A stretch of 64,000 bases of DNA from Catenovulum sp052056295 (GTDB taxonomy: Bacteria; Pseudomonadota; Gammaproteobacteria; Enterobacterales; Alteromonadaceae): the NCBI RefSeq assembly GCF_052056295.1, contig NZ_CP182494.1, forward strand, positions 186,001-250,000, written 5' to 3'. Both the position numbers and the translations under genes were made by a program. Shown in pieces: positions 50,950 through 59,911 of the stretch. Each line of letters starts with the position of its first letter. Positions within the stretch are counted from its first letter, which is position 1. The notes beneath the pieces were generated by a model. The model was not told the origin of the DNA and made no database searches. It saw only the letters and a list, made by a program, of their open reading frames with translations.

Positions 50950-53721
50950 TTAATAGCTAAAACGCATACCTACACCAAAGTAGCGACCTTCGTCACGTAC
51001 GTCGCGTGGGAAAAGGTAACCATCTGGATGTAAGGTATTATTTCTAAATGGTCTAGCAAGTATGTTCGCCATATCTGCATAGATAGTGATTTTATCGTCA
51101 AAGGTGTAGCCAATAGAGAAATCTAGACGATTTCGCGCCTTCACTCGCTCTTCAACTAAGCCACCTGTTCTCGACGCTCGTGAATCTGTAATCCAAGTAT
51201 CACGAAGGTTGTACGATAGACGAGTATAGAAGCCGTCTTTTTCATAAAATAGCGCAGCGTTATAGGTGTATTTAGATAAACCTGGGATGGTTGAAAAATC
51301 TCCAAAATTACCATTTTCGTCCGGGTCGCGTTTTTCACCTTCTAAACTTGTAACGTTGGCGGTAAAGCCTAAAGCATGTAATGGCTCAGGCATAAAGTCG
51401 TAATCGAAGAAGGTTTGTAGGCTTACTTCCCAACCGTGAATTTTACCTTCACCAGCATTTTCTGGTCGATCTAATCTAACTGTTCCATAATCAGGTGTTT
51501 CAACATAACGATTGTACCATTTAATAAAGCCGTCTAATTCTTTATAGAAAACAGCTGCGCTAATATAACCATTTTCAGTAAAGTAGTACTCTAAGCTAAT
51601 GTCGTAGTTGTTTGCTTCCATTGGATTTAGGTCAGGATTACCACCCCAACCAAATGCGTCGTGATCAACTTCACGATCTGGGTCAACTTCACTTGGGGCC
51701 ACCACGGAAATATTCAATGCAGGGTTTAAATCACCAAAATGCGGTTTAGTTACGGTTTCAGTGTAACCAGCGCGTAATTGTAAATCGTCAGTAAGTCGCG
51801 CACGAATACTAATATTTGGCAGCACATCAATATAATCGTTGTGAATTTCACGTGGCTCTAGCGCTCGCTCACCTTCTCTACTTACAACCGAAATGCCGTA
51901 ATTGCTAGATTCTGTTTTGGCAACACGCACACCTGCTAATAGATCAACACCCACATCACCAATATCAAAATACGATTTGGTTTGTAAATAAACTGCATAA
52001 GTTTTTTCTTTAGCTAACCATTCATTTTCAGGATCATTTTCTATTGGTTGATTCCATTTATACGCATCCCAAGCAGCTTTATCTGTTAACTTTTCGTAAG
52101 ACAAAGCTTGTAGTTTTTCTGCATTATTGGTGATGCTATCGCGTGTTGGCGCTAAGTATTGAGTAAAACTTTGTTCTTCATCACGCAATGCATTTTTGGT
52201 CATTTCCATCTCAAGAAAATCTAAATCTGTCATTGGTATGTGTAAGTCCCAAATCCAAGCATAACGATTACCTTGACTACGTGTAGCTTCGCGGTCGCTA
52301 AAACGGACACCTGTTTCAATGGTATGTAACCAGTCACCCCAGCCTGTTTTGTATGTTACATCGGTACGCCATTGAGTACCTTTACCCGTTACTTTGTAGC
52401 GAGATTCAAAATAACCACGCATTTCATAAGTGCTTTTATCTGTTACGTCCCAATCTGGCACACTAAAGAGCACACCGTCGTCACCCAAAAAGTCAGCTTC
52501 TATGGTTGGTGAAAAAGATAAACCCGTGTCAAAACTCCATTCGTTGTTTTTATATTCGCTGTCGGTATAAGCGAGATCACTCTCGATTTTTATTGTGTCG
52601 TCTTTCCAAATCAGGCCAACGGCATATTGATAAGTATCGGTTCTATCTTTATTGGTTGAGCGGTAGGCCATAGTCGGCACACCGCCTGTTTTTGTTACGC
52701 TGGCAATTTGTCTGTTATCAGTGCCTTCAACCATGGTGATATTATTTAGGTGCACATCACCTGTACCATTTAGCCAGTCCCAGTCAGTCATCGAAAGACC
52801 TATCCAATCGCGATTTCTAAAACCTCGATAACCTTGGAAAATACCTTCAACATACATTTCTAAATTATCATCACGACGCCACTGTACTGCTAAATTGCCG
52901 GATGGACGCCAACGTTCACCATTTTCGCTGTAAATACCTATTTCAGCAGGCAGCACCACGGCGTTGCCATCGTACTCTTCTTGCACATTCCAGTTTGGAT
53001 GTTCATCTCTAAACCAGTTGGCATTAAAACGTACACCGTTATAAAACTCAGCACGCGCATAAGTTGCATTGGCTAAAACACCGAATTCACCTATGCTGCT
53101 GTCCCAACGGTTAGAATATAAAATATTTGCCGCTGGCGACGCTTTGTCACTTTGGTCGTTATATCCATAGTGCACACCACCAGCGATTTTTTCGCCATCA
53201 AAATCAAATGGACGACGGGTACGCACATTAACTAAACCAGCTAAACCCGGCTCAATTAGCTTAGCTGTACCAGATTTATATACTTCTATACCTGCTAATG
53301 CTTGTGCTGGAAAATCTTGTAGTGCACCACGTCTTTCTGCACCTGTGAAAAATTCACGGCCATTGTAGGTTGTTGTTACATCAGGCAAACCACGAATTAA
53401 AATAGCATTTGCTTCATCGTTAAAACGAGTAACCTGAATACCAGTAATACGCGCTAATGATTCAGCCGCAGTTACGTCAGGCAATTTACCTATATCTTCA
53501 GCCACAATCGCATCGACAAATGAATCCGAGTTCATTTTGATCTCTTGTGCTTTGATTAAACTTGATCTTAAGCCTTTAACAACAATAACTTCGCTGGCTT
53601 CTTCTTGTTCAGCTTTAGTTTCGTCTTCTAGGTTATTTTCTTGTGCGTAAGTTGGTGAACAGATAGTTGCAACCGCCAGCGCTAACGCACTTGGCGTGAA
53701 CTTAAAGTTTCCACGACTCAT
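50950..53721 (-). CDS. TonB-dependent receptor of the ECF-controlled system
   Basis: From the ATG at 53721 (ribosome site GGAGA) the protein has 923 residues. A signal peptide ends near SPTYAQ, then an acidic linker, a TonB-box-like EVIVVKGLRSSL and a plug (AEDIGKLPDVTAAESLARI, ILIRGLPDVTTTYNGREFF). The barrel ends VGMRFSY. It has no STN domain, unlike its neighbour at 46155-49160 with the near-identical plug. It carries the ECF-type promoter at 53822-53851, so it is probably the induced transporter of the pair. Substrate unknown; the shared promoter with the GH127-like gene suggests an arabinose-containing glycan. Confidence 0.93.
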   Translation of the reverse strand: MSRGNFKFTPSALALAVATICSPTYAQENNLEDETKAEQEEASEVIVVKGLRSSLIKAQEIKMNSDSFVDAIVAEDIGKLPDVTAAESLARITGIQVTRFNDEANAILIRGLPDVTTTYNGREFFTGAERRGALQDFPAQALAGIEVYKSGTAKLIEPGLAGLVNVRTRRPFDFDGEKIAGGVHYGYNDQSDKASPAANILYSNRWDSSIGEFGVLANATYARAEFYNGVRFNANWFRDEHPNWNVQEEYDGNAVVLPAEIGIYSENGERWRPSGNLAVQWRRDDNLEMYVEGIFQGYRGFRNRDWIGLSMTDWDWLNGTGDVHLNNITMVEGTDNRQIASVTKTGGVPTMAYRSTNKDRTDTYQYAVGLIWKDDTIKIESDLAYTDSEYKNNEWSFDTGLSFSPTIEADFLGDDGVLFSVPDWDVTDKSTYEMRGYFESRYKVTGKGTQWRTDVTYKTGWGDWLHTIETGVRFSDREATRSQGNRYAWIWDLHIPMTDLDFLEMEMTKNALRDEEQSFTQYLAPTRDSITNNAEKLQALSYEKLTDKAAWDAYKWNQPIENDPENEWLAKEKTYAVYLQTKSYFDIGDVGVDLLAGVRVAKTESSNYGISVVSREGERALEPREIHNDYIDVLPNISIRARLTDDLQLRAGYTETVTKPHFGDLNPALNISVVAPSEVDPDREVDHDAFGWGGNPDLNPMEANNYDISLEYYFTENGYISAAVFYKELDGFIKWYNRYVETPDYGTVRLDRPENAGEGKIHGWEVSLQTFFDYDFMPEPLHALGFTANVTSLEGEKRDPDENGNFGDFSTIPGLSKYTYNAALFYEKDGFYTRLSYNLRDTWITDSRASRTGGLVEERVKARNRLDFSIGYTFDDKITIYADMANILARPFRNNTLHPDGYLFPRDVRDEGRYFGVGMRFSY

Positions 53722-53821
53722 ATCAATCTCCACTTTGTCTAGATCGTGTTGATAGATCAACACGCTCAACTTATTAATTGTTTTTAGACTTCCAAAGCCA
53801 GAGCGACTTTAGTAAGCAGAT

Positions 53822-53851
53822 ATAAGACGGTTCACATTTTTAAATCCATAA
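53822..53851 (-). promoter_or_regulatory. ECF-type promoter of the second receptor gene
   Basis: On the coding strand: TTATGG (53846-53851), 13 bp, AACCGTCTTAT (53822-53832), about 100 bp upstream of the ATG. The conservation extends to TTATGGATTT and CGTCTTATATCTG, shared with the GH127-like promoter. Confidence 0.75.
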
Positions 53852-54028
53852 TTTAATATTACGATAACACCATTTAAACATGAGCAGAGCTAGTATTTAT
53901 CGGCGTTGCCAGTAATAAAAATTTTTTACCTTGGGTATAAAAGCAGGGCGCAAATAAACAAACCTGACAAATGTGCAAATGACAGGCATTATATTTAGCC
54001 TCAGTTATCACAATTACTCGTAAACTAT

Positions 54029-54595
54029 ATGAAAAATAAACACTTAGGCTTGTTGTTAACCCTTATCTCCATCGGCTTATTTATTCCGGGTATTAGCCAA
54101 CCGATTTTTAGCCTGAACATGGAAATGCAAGCCAACTTAGGTTCATCGGTTTTGTCTAGTTCAATTATTGATAAAGAATTGTCTATCATTGCGACAGTGG
54201 AAGAATTGTGGCAAGAACAAAGGCTGCTTGTTGCCGCTCTGATATTTATCTTTTCTGTGCTAGTACCAATATGCAAAACCTGTTTAGTGACTATCGCCTA
54301 TTGGAAACGCTCAACAGAATATGAACGCAAAATAATGCGAGTCATAACAAGTATTGGCAAATGGTCAATGGCTGACGTATTTGTAGTTGCTGTGTTTTTG
54401 GGCTTTTTATCAACTAATCACGCTGATACGGCAAATGCGCAACAGTTGACTGTTTTTGGTTTTCGTCTCGACATGATAATCAGTAGTGAAACTTTATCGG
54501 CTGTTGGTAGCGGATTTTATTATTTTACCGGTTATTGTTTATTAAGTTTGATAGGCACTCAAATTTATATGTATGGCAGCCACAAGCAAGATTAG
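54029..54595 (+). CDS. PqiA-like (paraquat-inducible protein A) membrane protein
   Basis: A 188-residue protein with four predicted membrane helices: near the N-terminus, at about 68-90, around 118-130 and at the C-terminus. GKWSMADVFVVAVFLGF and LLVAALIFIFSVLVPICKT are PqiA/YebS-type blocks. It has one PqiA half rather than the tandem found in E. coli PqiA, and no zinc-ribbon cysteines are seen. PqiA proteins take part in lipid transport between membranes with MCE partners; no MCE gene is adjacent. It lies between two ECF-controlled genes but shows no such promoter itself. Confidence 0.8.
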   Translation: MKNKHLGLLLTLISIGLFIPGISQPIFSLNMEMQANLGSSVLSSSIIDKELSIIATVEELWQEQRLLVAALIFIFSVLVPICKTCLVTIAYWKRSTEYERKIMRVITSIGKWSMADVFVVAVFLGFLSTNHADTANAQQLTVFGFRLDMIISSETLSAVGSGFYYFTGYCLLSLIGTQIYMYGSHKQD

Positions 54596-54610
54596 CTGCT
54601 AGTTTGCTGT

Positions 54611-54647
54611 ATGCCTTTAAAACATAATTTATGGATTTTAAAGGCAT
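54611..54647. repeat. perfect 12-bp inverted repeat enclosing the GH127 -35 element
   Basis: Arms ATGCCTTTAAAA (54611-54622) and TTTTAAAGGCAT (54636-54647), 13-bp loop. The -35 TTATGG lies in the loop and the -10 element starts at the next base. It may be an operator or a terminator hairpin of the PqiA-like gene. Confidence 0.75.
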
Positions 54648-54658
54648 AACCGTCTTAT
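54629..54658 (+). promoter_or_regulatory. ECF-type promoter of the GH127-like gene
   Basis: TTATGG (54629-54634), 13 bp, AACCGTCTTAT (54648-54658), 35 bp before the ATG. Same motif and spacing as the two other promoters of this system. Confidence 0.75.
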
Positions 54659-54692
54659 CTCTGTCTGGATTTATTTCACAATAGAGAAGAAG

Positions 54693-57065
54693 ATGTTAAA
54701 AAAAACTAAAATTCTACTATCTGCCACTACTTTGTTAGTTGCACAAATCAGCTCTGCATTTGCAGCGCCACTATCTACATATGCACTTGAAGATGTGCGC
54801 TTACTCGATGGCCCTTTTCTACACGCACAAAAAACCAATGTCGATTATTTATTAAGATTGTCAGCGGACAAATTACTCGCGCCTTATTTGCGCGAAGCCG
54901 GTTTAGACGCAGGTGAAAGTTATGGCAACTGGGAAAATACTGGCTTAGATGGGCATATTGGCGGACACTTTTTAACCGCTTTAAGTTTAAGTTATGCGGC
55001 TACGGGCGATATTAGGCTTAAACAAAAATTAGATTATATGATCACTCAGCTGCGCCGCGCTCAGCTTAAAAATGGCGACGGTTATATAGGTGGTGTACCT
55101 AACGCTAAGCCAGTATGGCGTGATGTAGCTGCGGGCAATATTCAAGCTGATTTGTTCTCGATGAACCATTTGTGGGTTCCTTGGTATAACTTACATAAAG
55201 TATATGCAGGTTTGCGAGATGCCTACCTCATTGGTAAAAATGAGTTAGCCAAAACCATGTTGATAGATTTGGGTCACTGGACACAAAAATTGGTCGCTAA
55301 TTTAACCAACGAACAAATTCAATACATGCTGATCACTGAACATGGTGGTATGAATGAAGTGCTAGTTGATATCGCTGAAATTAGTGGTGATAAATCTTTT
55401 ATCAAACTAGCTGAGCAGTTTTCACAAAAATCCATTGTGCAGCCGCTTGAGCAACATCAAGATAAATTAAATGGCTTACACGCGAATACACAAATTCCTA
55501 AAGTGATAGGTTTTAAACGTGTTGCCGATGTAACGGATAATGACAGCTGGCAAAGCGCTGCTGAGTATTTCTGGGACAATGTTGTGAATAAGCGGTCAGT
55601 GGTGATTGGTGGCAACAGTGTGCGTGAACACTTTCATCCTACAGATGACTTTACCAGCATGGTTGAAGACGTCGAAGGCCCTGAAACCTGCAACACCTAC
55701 AATATGATGAAGCTGAGTAGCATGTTGTTCTTAACTTCAAGCAACAACAAATATATGAACTACTATGAGCGCGCTTTATATAACCATATTCTGTCTTCGC
55801 AACATCCAGAGCATGGTGGCTTGGTTTATTTTACCCCTATGCGCCCAGGCCACTACCGCATGTATTCAAAACATGATGAGGGCATGTGGTGCTGTGTGGG
55901 TTCAGGTATTGAAAATCATGGCAAATACGGTGAAATGATTTATGCAAAAGACCAAAGCAGCATATATGTAAACTTGTTTATCGCCTCAAAGTTAACCGAT
56001 AACAGCCGTGGCATAGTGTTACAGCAAGACACACAATTTCCGGATAAAAACACCACTAAGTTGACGATTAAACAAGGCAAAGGCAATTTTGCGCTAAAAA
56101 TTCGTCGTCCAAATTGGATCCAAGGCGGTAAAGTAACAGCTTTATTAAACGGTAAAAAAGTAAAAGTTAAGTTAGATGAACATGGTTTTATCAGCTTCAA
56201 ACGCAACTGGAAAAGCGGCGATACACTTAAACTAACTTTACCTATTGGCAATACCTTAGAGCAGTTACCTGATGGGAAAAACTACTATGCTGTAATGCAC
56301 GGGCCAATTGCTATGGCAGCTAAAGTGAATCCGTTTAAAGATGAACAACTCAACTTTATTGGTGATGATTCACGTATGGGTCATATAGCCGCAGGGCCTG
56401 TTTGTCCACCAGAAGCAACACCATTTATTGTTGGAGAGCCGACCAAATTCTTAGATGGATTAACCCCAGTAGAAGGACAAGCTTTAGCCTACAAAGTGAA
56501 TAGTGCCGTGTACAATCCGATGGAACAAAGTTTGACGCTAATTCCATTTTTCCGTTTACACGACTCTAGATACGAAATTTACTGGCCACAAACTAGCCCA
56601 GCCGAGATGGAAGATTTCTTAAAGCGTGCAGAAAAACAGGCAAAAGAAAGAGCAGCACTAGAAGCAATAACCATAGATAAAGTTGCACCGGGTGAACAGC
56701 AGCCAGAATCAGATCATTTCTTTAAAGGTGAAGACACCCAAGCAGGTGTGCATATGGGTAAACACTGGCGTCATACCCACAAATGGTTTAGTTATGAATT
56801 GAATGACCCAAAAATGGCTGCAAAAACCTTGCGCATCACCTACTTTGGTTTAGACAATGGCCGCTCATTCGACATTCAAATAAATGGCAAAACTATCGCG
56901 ACTGTCACATTAACAGGTGCGCATGGACCTGAGTTCTTTACTCAAGACTATAAAATACCACAAGAGCTAGTGCGTAATAGCCAAGGCAAATTAACAGCTA
57001 AATTTGTTGCGCATAAAAACTCGATAGCGGGTGGTTTTTATGGTGTGAGATTGTTAAACCAATAA
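54693..57065 (+). CDS. GH127-like beta-L-arabinofuranosidase (DUF1680 family), exported
   Basis: A 790-residue protein with a Sec signal (LLVAQISSAFAA). An alpha/alpha barrel (about 30-450) carries the zinc-thiolate active site of this family: E331 and C333 in GPETCNTYN, and C400-C401 in MWCCVGSG. These correspond to E338, C340, C417 and C418 of the Bifidobacterium enzyme HypBA1. Beta modules follow, and a C-terminal domain (about 655-790) with a charged helical linker (EMEDFLKRAEKQAKERAAL). Families GH127 and GH146 release arabinofuranose; which one this is cannot be decided by eye. It is periplasmic or surface-exposed and probably controlled by the ECF sigma factor. Confidence 0.9.
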   Translation: MLKKTKILLSATTLLVAQISSAFAAPLSTYALEDVRLLDGPFLHAQKTNVDYLLRLSADKLLAPYLREAGLDAGESYGNWENTGLDGHIGGHFLTALSLSYAATGDIRLKQKLDYMITQLRRAQLKNGDGYIGGVPNAKPVWRDVAAGNIQADLFSMNHLWVPWYNLHKVYAGLRDAYLIGKNELAKTMLIDLGHWTQKLVANLTNEQIQYMLITEHGGMNEVLVDIAEISGDKSFIKLAEQFSQKSIVQPLEQHQDKLNGLHANTQIPKVIGFKRVADVTDNDSWQSAAEYFWDNVVNKRSVVIGGNSVREHFHPTDDFTSMVEDVEGPETCNTYNMMKLSSMLFLTSSNNKYMNYYERALYNHILSSQHPEHGGLVYFTPMRPGHYRMYSKHDEGMWCCVGSGIENHGKYGEMIYAKDQSSIYVNLFIASKLTDNSRGIVLQQDTQFPDKNTTKLTIKQGKGNFALKIRRPNWIQGGKVTALLNGKKVKVKLDEHGFISFKRNWKSGDTLKLTLPIGNTLEQLPDGKNYYAVMHGPIAMAAKVNPFKDEQLNFIGDDSRMGHIAAGPVCPPEATPFIVGEPTKFLDGLTPVEGQALAYKVNSAVYNPMEQSLTLIPFFRLHDSRYEIYWPQTSPAEMEDFLKRAEKQAKERAALEAITIDKVAPGEQQPESDHFFKGEDTQAGVHMGKHWRHTHKWFSYELNDPKMAAKTLRITYFGLDNGRSFDIQINGKTIATVTLTGAHGPEFFTQDYKIPQELVRNSQGKLTAKFVAHKNSIAGGFYGVRLLNQ

Positions 57066-57081
57066 TCCATCTATTCTTTTA

Positions 57082-57129
57082 AATCAAGGAGGTTGTCACC
57101 TCCTTGATTCTCCCCCCCCCCAAAAAAAA
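57082..57129. terminator. strong hairpin followed by C10-A8 tract
   Basis: Perfect 12-bp stem AATCAAGGAGGT (57082-57093) and ACCTCCTTGATT (57098-57109) with loop TGTC, 17 bp after the GH127-like stop. On the plus strand it is followed by TC, then C10 (57112-57121) and A8 rather than T, so it is an atypical terminator. Confidence 0.6.
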
Positions 57130-57172
57130 GATATCAATACAGCAAAAGTCATACTGGGTATTTTACAAAACC

Positions 57173-57217
57173 TTTACACACAAAAAAGTGTAAACGTATT
57201 ACCTAACCTTTTATAAT
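57173..57217 (+). promoter_or_regulatory. inverted repeat and -10 box upstream of the efflux operon
   Basis: TTTACAC (57173-57179) and GTGTAAA (57188-57194) form an inverted repeat that could bind a repressor. A perfect TATAAT (57212-57217) lies only 8 bp before the ATG at 57226; a -35 box is poor. Confidence 0.45.
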
Positions 57218-57225
57218 GCTTTTTT

Positions 57226-58668
57226 ATGGAACTATCTAAGGCTTGTGAGCGTATTGTGACTTATATTGGTAAACCCAGAATTTTTGCAAGCATAGTGTTA
57301 AGTATATTGCTGGTTGCTTGTAGTCAAACGCCCGATACTGAATCTCGCCTTGTTAGTTACCAATTACCCAATCAATGGTTGAATAATCAAACTTCAGCTT
57401 TGTCTGCTGATGAACAGCGCCCGCTAGATGTTTTCCCTGCTGAGCTAAATGAGTTAATTGCTATTGCGCTGCAAAATAATCATGATTTGCAACTCGCAAT
57501 ACAAAGGCTCAATTTAACCCAAGCTGATTTAAATATTCAAACTGCCAGCCGTGTACCTGAAGTCAACTTCTCCAGCGGTTGGAGTTACAATGAAAGTAGC
57601 AATGCGCTGCAACAAAAAAGCTTTCAAAGTCGCACTAGCCAAAAACTTAGAGTTGCATGGGAGTTTGATGTTTGGAATAAATTAACCGATTTATCAAATG
57701 CCGCTAACGCTGAATTTGAGGCTAGCCAAGCAGATTATACCGACGCACAACAGTCGCTGGTGGCGCAAGTTATTCAAGCTTATCTTGATGTGTTGTTGAA
57801 TAAACAGCTGGCCGATTTATTAACAGCTAACCTTAAAAACCAACAGAACCGCTTAACGAGCATAACGAAAAGGGTTGATTTAGGTTTAGCCAAGCCTGTT
57901 GATTTATATTTAGCACAAACCAGTTTGCACAATATTGAAACCAACCTATCAGCCCAACAAAGCCGCTTAGAGCAAAGCAAACAAAACCTCAATATTCTTT
58001 TGGGCTTTTACCCAAGTAAACCACTCGAGTTACAATTAGCGCCACTGAATATTCAAAAGTTTAATTTAACCCTATCACCGGCTGAAATTTTAACTAATAG
58101 ACCAGATATTCGCGCTGCTGAGTTGCGTGTGTCAGCTGCGTTTAGTCGTTGGCAACATAGCTCAAAAGCTTATTTACCCAGTTTTAAATTAGCTGCAGAA
58201 CTAAACGCGTCTGAAACTAGTTTTAAAGATATATTTAATATTCAAAATTGGTTGGCGCGACTTGCTGCCGATATCACAATGCCAATTTTTGATGCCGGCC
58301 AGTTGGAACAAATCGACTATAAAAATCAAACTCGTGAGCAAATAGCTTGGTTAAATTATCAAAAACGTGTGTTGTCGGCGATGAAAGAAATTGAATCAAG
58401 TTTATACGCAGAATACGAATTAGTTGAGCGTAAAAATTTTATTACTCAAGCAACAGTAAAAATATCTTCGGCTGAACATTTGTTGAATAGCCAATACGAA
58501 CAAGGTATTGCCAGTAGTAGCGAAGTTTTTAATATTCAAAGCCGACGTATTAATAGCCAAATTGATTTAGTTAGAGCTGAACACGCGATTATTTCAAACC
58601 GTGTAACCCTAACCTTAGCTTTAGCTGCGCCCTTTCCTCTAGAGGTTGTTTCCAATGACTACAAATAA
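57226..58668 (+). CDS. outer-membrane efflux lipoprotein (TolC/NodT family)
   Basis: A 480-residue RND outer-membrane factor with lipobox LVAC (Cys32) and two OEP repeats. LIAIALQNNHDLQLAIQRLN starts the first and LTNRPDIRAAELRVSAAFSR the second. DAGQLEQIDYKNQTREQ near the end of the second is typical of CusC/OprM relatives. The start is unclear: the ATG at 57226 would give an almost leaderless transcript from the TATAAT box, while a GTG at 57256 would give a shorter, typical signal peptide. It overlaps the adaptor gene by 14 bp (preferred adaptor start). Confidence 0.92.
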   Translation: MELSKACERIVTYIGKPRIFASIVLSILLVACSQTPDTESRLVSYQLPNQWLNNQTSALSADEQRPLDVFPAELNELIAIALQNNHDLQLAIQRLNLTQADLNIQTASRVPEVNFSSGWSYNESSNALQQKSFQSRTSQKLRVAWEFDVWNKLTDLSNAANAEFEASQADYTDAQQSLVAQVIQAYLDVLLNKQLADLLTANLKNQQNRLTSITKRVDLGLAKPVDLYLAQTSLHNIETNLSAQQSRLEQSKQNLNILLGFYPSKPLELQLAPLNIQKFNLTLSPAEILTNRPDIRAAELRVSAAFSRWQHSSKAYLPSFKLAAELNASETSFKDIFNIQNWLARLAADITMPIFDAGQLEQIDYKNQTREQIAWLNYQKRVLSAMKEIESSLYAEYELVERKNFITQATVKISSAEHLLNSQYEQGIASSSEVFNIQSRRINSQIDLVRAEHAIISNRVTLTLALAAPFPLEVVSNDYK

Positions 58669-59911
58669 AAATATGCGAAATTTATCAATTAATTGGGGTA
58701 TTTGGGTTAAATGGCTATTAACGCCATTGTTGTTAGCTAGCTTATTGTTTGCTGGATCAGCTTGGTTTGCCGCCAATCAACCCGAGCCAGAATCACGGCC
58801 AAATAAAATCAAAAAAGTGCGGGTATTTACCTATTTAAGCAAACAGCAAAAAATTCAGCTGAAAGCTTATAGCCAAGGGGAAGTTAGCGCGGTTAATCAA
58901 ATTGAAGTGCGCCCACAAGTGAGCGGCAATTTAGTTTATGTTGCCGATAATTTTGTTGCAGGTGGGGTTATTGAACAAGGCCAACTGTTAGTTGAAATAG
59001 ACGCAAACGATTACCAATTAGTTGTTACCCAAAAACAAGCAAAAGTTGCACAAGCGCAACAACAATATATTCATGCCCAAGCTGAAGCCGAAGCAGCTCA
59101 AGCTGAGTTACTCAGCTTAGGGCGCAGCCAAGCAAGTGCGTTAGCTTTGCGACAACCACAACTAGAACAAGCAAAAGCGAACTTAGCCGCCGCTGAAGCA
59201 GAACTGGCGATGGCTGAGCTAGATTTAACGCGTACCAAAATTTATGCGCCCTTTAATGGTCGTGTTGCCAAAGAAAGTGTTAGCCAATTTCAATACGTTA
59301 ATAAAGGCAACAATATTGCGAACTTATATGCAACCGACATGTTTGAAGTGCGTTTACCCTTAAGTCTAGATGAACTTAAACAAATTGAATTACCGAGCGC
59401 GTTTTTTAGTAGCTATCAACAATCTGATTATCCAGTAACCCTGACTGATGGTTTAGGTGACGATGCAAACAGTTGGCAAGGCAAAATTGTCCGAACCGAA
59501 GCAAACATCGACGCTAAAACACGTTCAATTTATTTAGTTGCACAAGTGCAGAACCCCTACCAAAACCCACAGTCCCCCTTGTTAAACGGCAGTTTTGTTT
59601 ATGCACAAATTAGCGGTAGTTGGATGGAACAAGTCAGCGCCTTGCCGAAAACTGCATTACGCAACAACGGAAAGCTGTGGGTGGTGGATGACAATAAAAA
59701 GCTGAAAATTGTCAGTGCGCAGGTGGTGCAACGCAATCAAAACGACATCATAGTTGCTGACTTGCCGCAAAATACTCAAGTTATCACTTCCTCTTTGGCT
59801 ATGGCGACAGACGGCTTAACCGTTATTCCAATTAATGCCAACAAACAACAAAAAGCCCAAGTAACTTTGTCGGCAGCGGGTCAAACAGAAGGACTGAATA
59901 ATGCCTTCTAA
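58655..59911 (+). CDS. RND efflux membrane-fusion adaptor
   Basis: From the ATG at 58655 (AGAGG ribosome site) the protein has 418 residues. It begins with one membrane helix (about 20-42, LLTPLLLASLLFAGSAWF). A lipoyl domain follows (GEVSAVNQIEVRPQVSGNL), then a coiled-coil hairpin rich in Ala, Gln and Glu (about 127-185), the return lipoyl strand (DLTRTKIYAPFNGRVAKE) and beta-barrel and membrane-proximal domains. It links the inner-membrane pump to the outer-membrane channel. It overlaps both neighbours, so the three genes are one operon. Confidence 0.92.
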   Translation: MTTNKNMRNLSINWGIWVKWLLTPLLLASLLFAGSAWFAANQPEPESRPNKIKKVRVFTYLSKQQKIQLKAYSQGEVSAVNQIEVRPQVSGNLVYVADNFVAGGVIEQGQLLVEIDANDYQLVVTQKQAKVAQAQQQYIHAQAEAEAAQAELLSLGRSQASALALRQPQLEQAKANLAAAEAELAMAELDLTRTKIYAPFNGRVAKESVSQFQYVNKGNNIANLYATDMFEVRLPLSLDELKQIELPSAFFSSYQQSDYPVTLTDGLGDDANSWQGKIVRTEANIDAKTRSIYLVAQVQNPYQNPQSPLLNGSFVYAQISGSWMEQVSALPKTALRNNGKLWVVDDNKKLKIVSAQVVQRNQNDIIVADLPQNTQVITSSLAMATDGLTVIPINANKQQKAQVTLSAAGQTEGLNNAF

